A stretch of DNA of 12,740 nucleotides from an uncultured Campylobacter sp. (lineage in GTDB: Bacteria; Campylobacterota; Campylobacteria; Campylobacterales; Campylobacteraceae): contig NZ_CAJPQR010000049.1 of assembly GCF_905372745.1 (NCBI RefSeq), positions 1-12,740 on the forward strand, written 5' to 3'. This document shows, piece by piece, positions 11,969-12,740 of this stretch. Every line of letters begins with the position of its first letter. Position 1 is the stretch's first letter. The notes under the pieces were generated by a model. That model was given only the letters and a program-made list of their open reading frames with translations. It did not search any database and was not told the origin of the DNA. A program made the position numbers and the translations under genes.

Positions 11969-12740
11969 CAGCTAAACCTTATATCGTTGTACTCGGTTGG
12001 CACGAGATAGTTTTCGGCCTTGATCGGTAGTGGGTAAAATCCGCGCTCATAACCAAGCGCAAAGAGCCTATCTACCGCCTTTAGCTGCGTTTCGTTCATC
12101 GAGACGGAGTTACCATTTGCGTAGAGATTTAGATAGGTTTTTAGCTTTTCTTTATCGACGCGAATGAGGTTTCGCTCCATCAGCATGTGCGACAAAAACG
12201 GCTTATGCGCGGTGGCGATCCGCACGCCCTCGGTTAGCACGCGCTCGCACTCGATAGCGTCCGTTATCGGCAGGCTGCGGCGAACCGCCATGCCTCCTAG
12301 CGGCAGCGGTAGATTTTCGCCCGCTAGCTCGCTCCAGATGTCCCAGATCTCACGCTCCACGCAAAGCTCGTCCGAAAAGTCCAAAATACTTTCGTGTATC
12401 AGTACGCCCGCGTCCACCTCGCCGCTTAAAACCGCGCCCTCGATGTCGAGAAAATTTTTATAAATCACGCGCGCCTGCGGGTATGCCATGCGAAAAAGCA
12501 AGGCGTTTGTCGTGTGCTTGCCGCTTAGCGCGACCTTGAAATTTCGCTTTAAAACCGCGCCCTTTTTCTTAACTAGCTTTGGACCGTAGCCCTCGCCAAA
12601 GCTCACTGCCGTGCGCAAAAGCGCGTATTCGTCGCAGATGAGCGGATATAGCGCGAAACTAATCGCCGTGGCTTCGTAGGTGCCTTTTAGCGCCTCGTCG
12701 TTTAGCGTCTGGATATCAAGCGCGGTGGCGCTAAATTTTA
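11968..12740 (-). CDS. mqnD: 1,4-dihydroxy-6-naphthoate synthase family protein (5' end outside the window)
   Basis: Enzyme of the futalosine route to menaquinone, converting cyclic dehypoxanthine futalosine to 1,4-dihydroxy-6-naphthoate. Some 256 residues are visible; the gene runs off the window end and roughly 25-35 N-terminal residues are probably missing. A TTG at 12618 is internal: the frame continues upstream with conserved family sequence (LDIQTLN, TAISFALYPLICDEYALL). Other motifs: GEGYGPKLV, GEVDAGVLIHES with the likely catalytic histidine, and NLPLPLGGMAVRR, all in MqnD order. MqnA is a paralogue with a related fold, but the LIHE and LPLPLGG blocks favour MqnD. It heads an overlapping set with fliQ and murB. 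Confidence 0.85.
   Translation of the reverse strand, partial: KFSATALDIQTLNDEALKGTYEATAISFALYPLICDEYALLRTAVSFGEGYGPKLVKKKGAVLKRNFKVALSGKHTTNALLFRMAYPQARVIYKNFLDIEGAVLSGEVDAGVLIHESILDFSDELCVEREIWDIWSELAGENLPLPLGGMAVRRSLPITDAIECERVLTEGVRIATAHKPFLSHMLMERNLIRVDKEKLKTYLNLYANGNSVSMNETQLKAVDRLFALGYERGFYPLPIKAENYLVPTEYNDIRFS

Noticed and set aside
1..12740. CRISPR array, tRNA or rRNA genes, insertion sequence
   Set aside because: No regularly spaced direct repeats, no cloverleaf-like sequence ending in a T-loop signature, and no transposase-like product were found; the only clear direct repeat is the two-copy 120-base duplication.

Overview
The window looks like the chromosome of a Campylobacter of the higher-G+C, mostly oral group (C. 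rectus / C. showae / C. curvus type). The grounds are the gene order mqnD-fliQ-murB, the use of the futalosine menaquinone pathway, and the very frequent word AAATTT (usually inside CAAATTTG or TCAAATTTGA) scattered through otherwise fairly G+C-rich genes. The assignment rests on recognised gene content and style, not on a database search.

Region 1 (1-8122, + strand) is a lipid-metabolism cluster matching the E. coli ynbABCD set, with three extra genes. In order it holds: a CDP-alcohol phosphatidyltransferase (ynbA, first codon just outside the window), a PlsC-type acyltransferase, a spacer with a doubtful small ORF, a CdsA-type CDP-diglyceride synthase (ynbB), a secreted DUF1287 protein of NlpC/P60-like type, a hydrolase-methyltransferase fusion (ynbC), a PAP2 phosphatase fused to a dual-specificity phosphatase (ynbD), and a small membrane protein. 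The enzymes can be read as a self-contained phospholipid pathway: acylate lyso-PA to PA, activate PA to CDP-diacylglycerol, transfer the phosphatidyl group to an alcohol, remove a phosphate, then remodel by hydrolysis or methylation. The final lipid is unknown. Three stretches of this region (the plsC-ynbB spacer, an N-terminal insert in ynbC and an insert in the phosphatase domain of ynbD) are packed with AAATTT words and look like lineage-specific expansions. A 120-base tandem duplication carries a second ribosome binding site and start codon ahead of the last gene.

Region 2 (8123-10319) begins with a gene-free convergent gap and continues with three minus-strand genes. They are visibly A+T-richer than their neighbours and transcribed in the order pentapeptide-repeat protein, barstar-like protein, Imm11/DUF1629-like protein. 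The last two genes overlap by 16 bases. This looks like an acquired island of immunity genes with no toxin inside the window.

Region 3 (10473-12740, minus strand) holds a DUF805 membrane protein followed, in transcriptional terms upstream, by a tightly overlapping core operon mqnD (5' end outside the window), fliQ and murB, joining menaquinone synthesis, flagellar export and peptidoglycan precursor synthesis.

No tRNA, rRNA, CRISPR array, transposase or integrase was seen.
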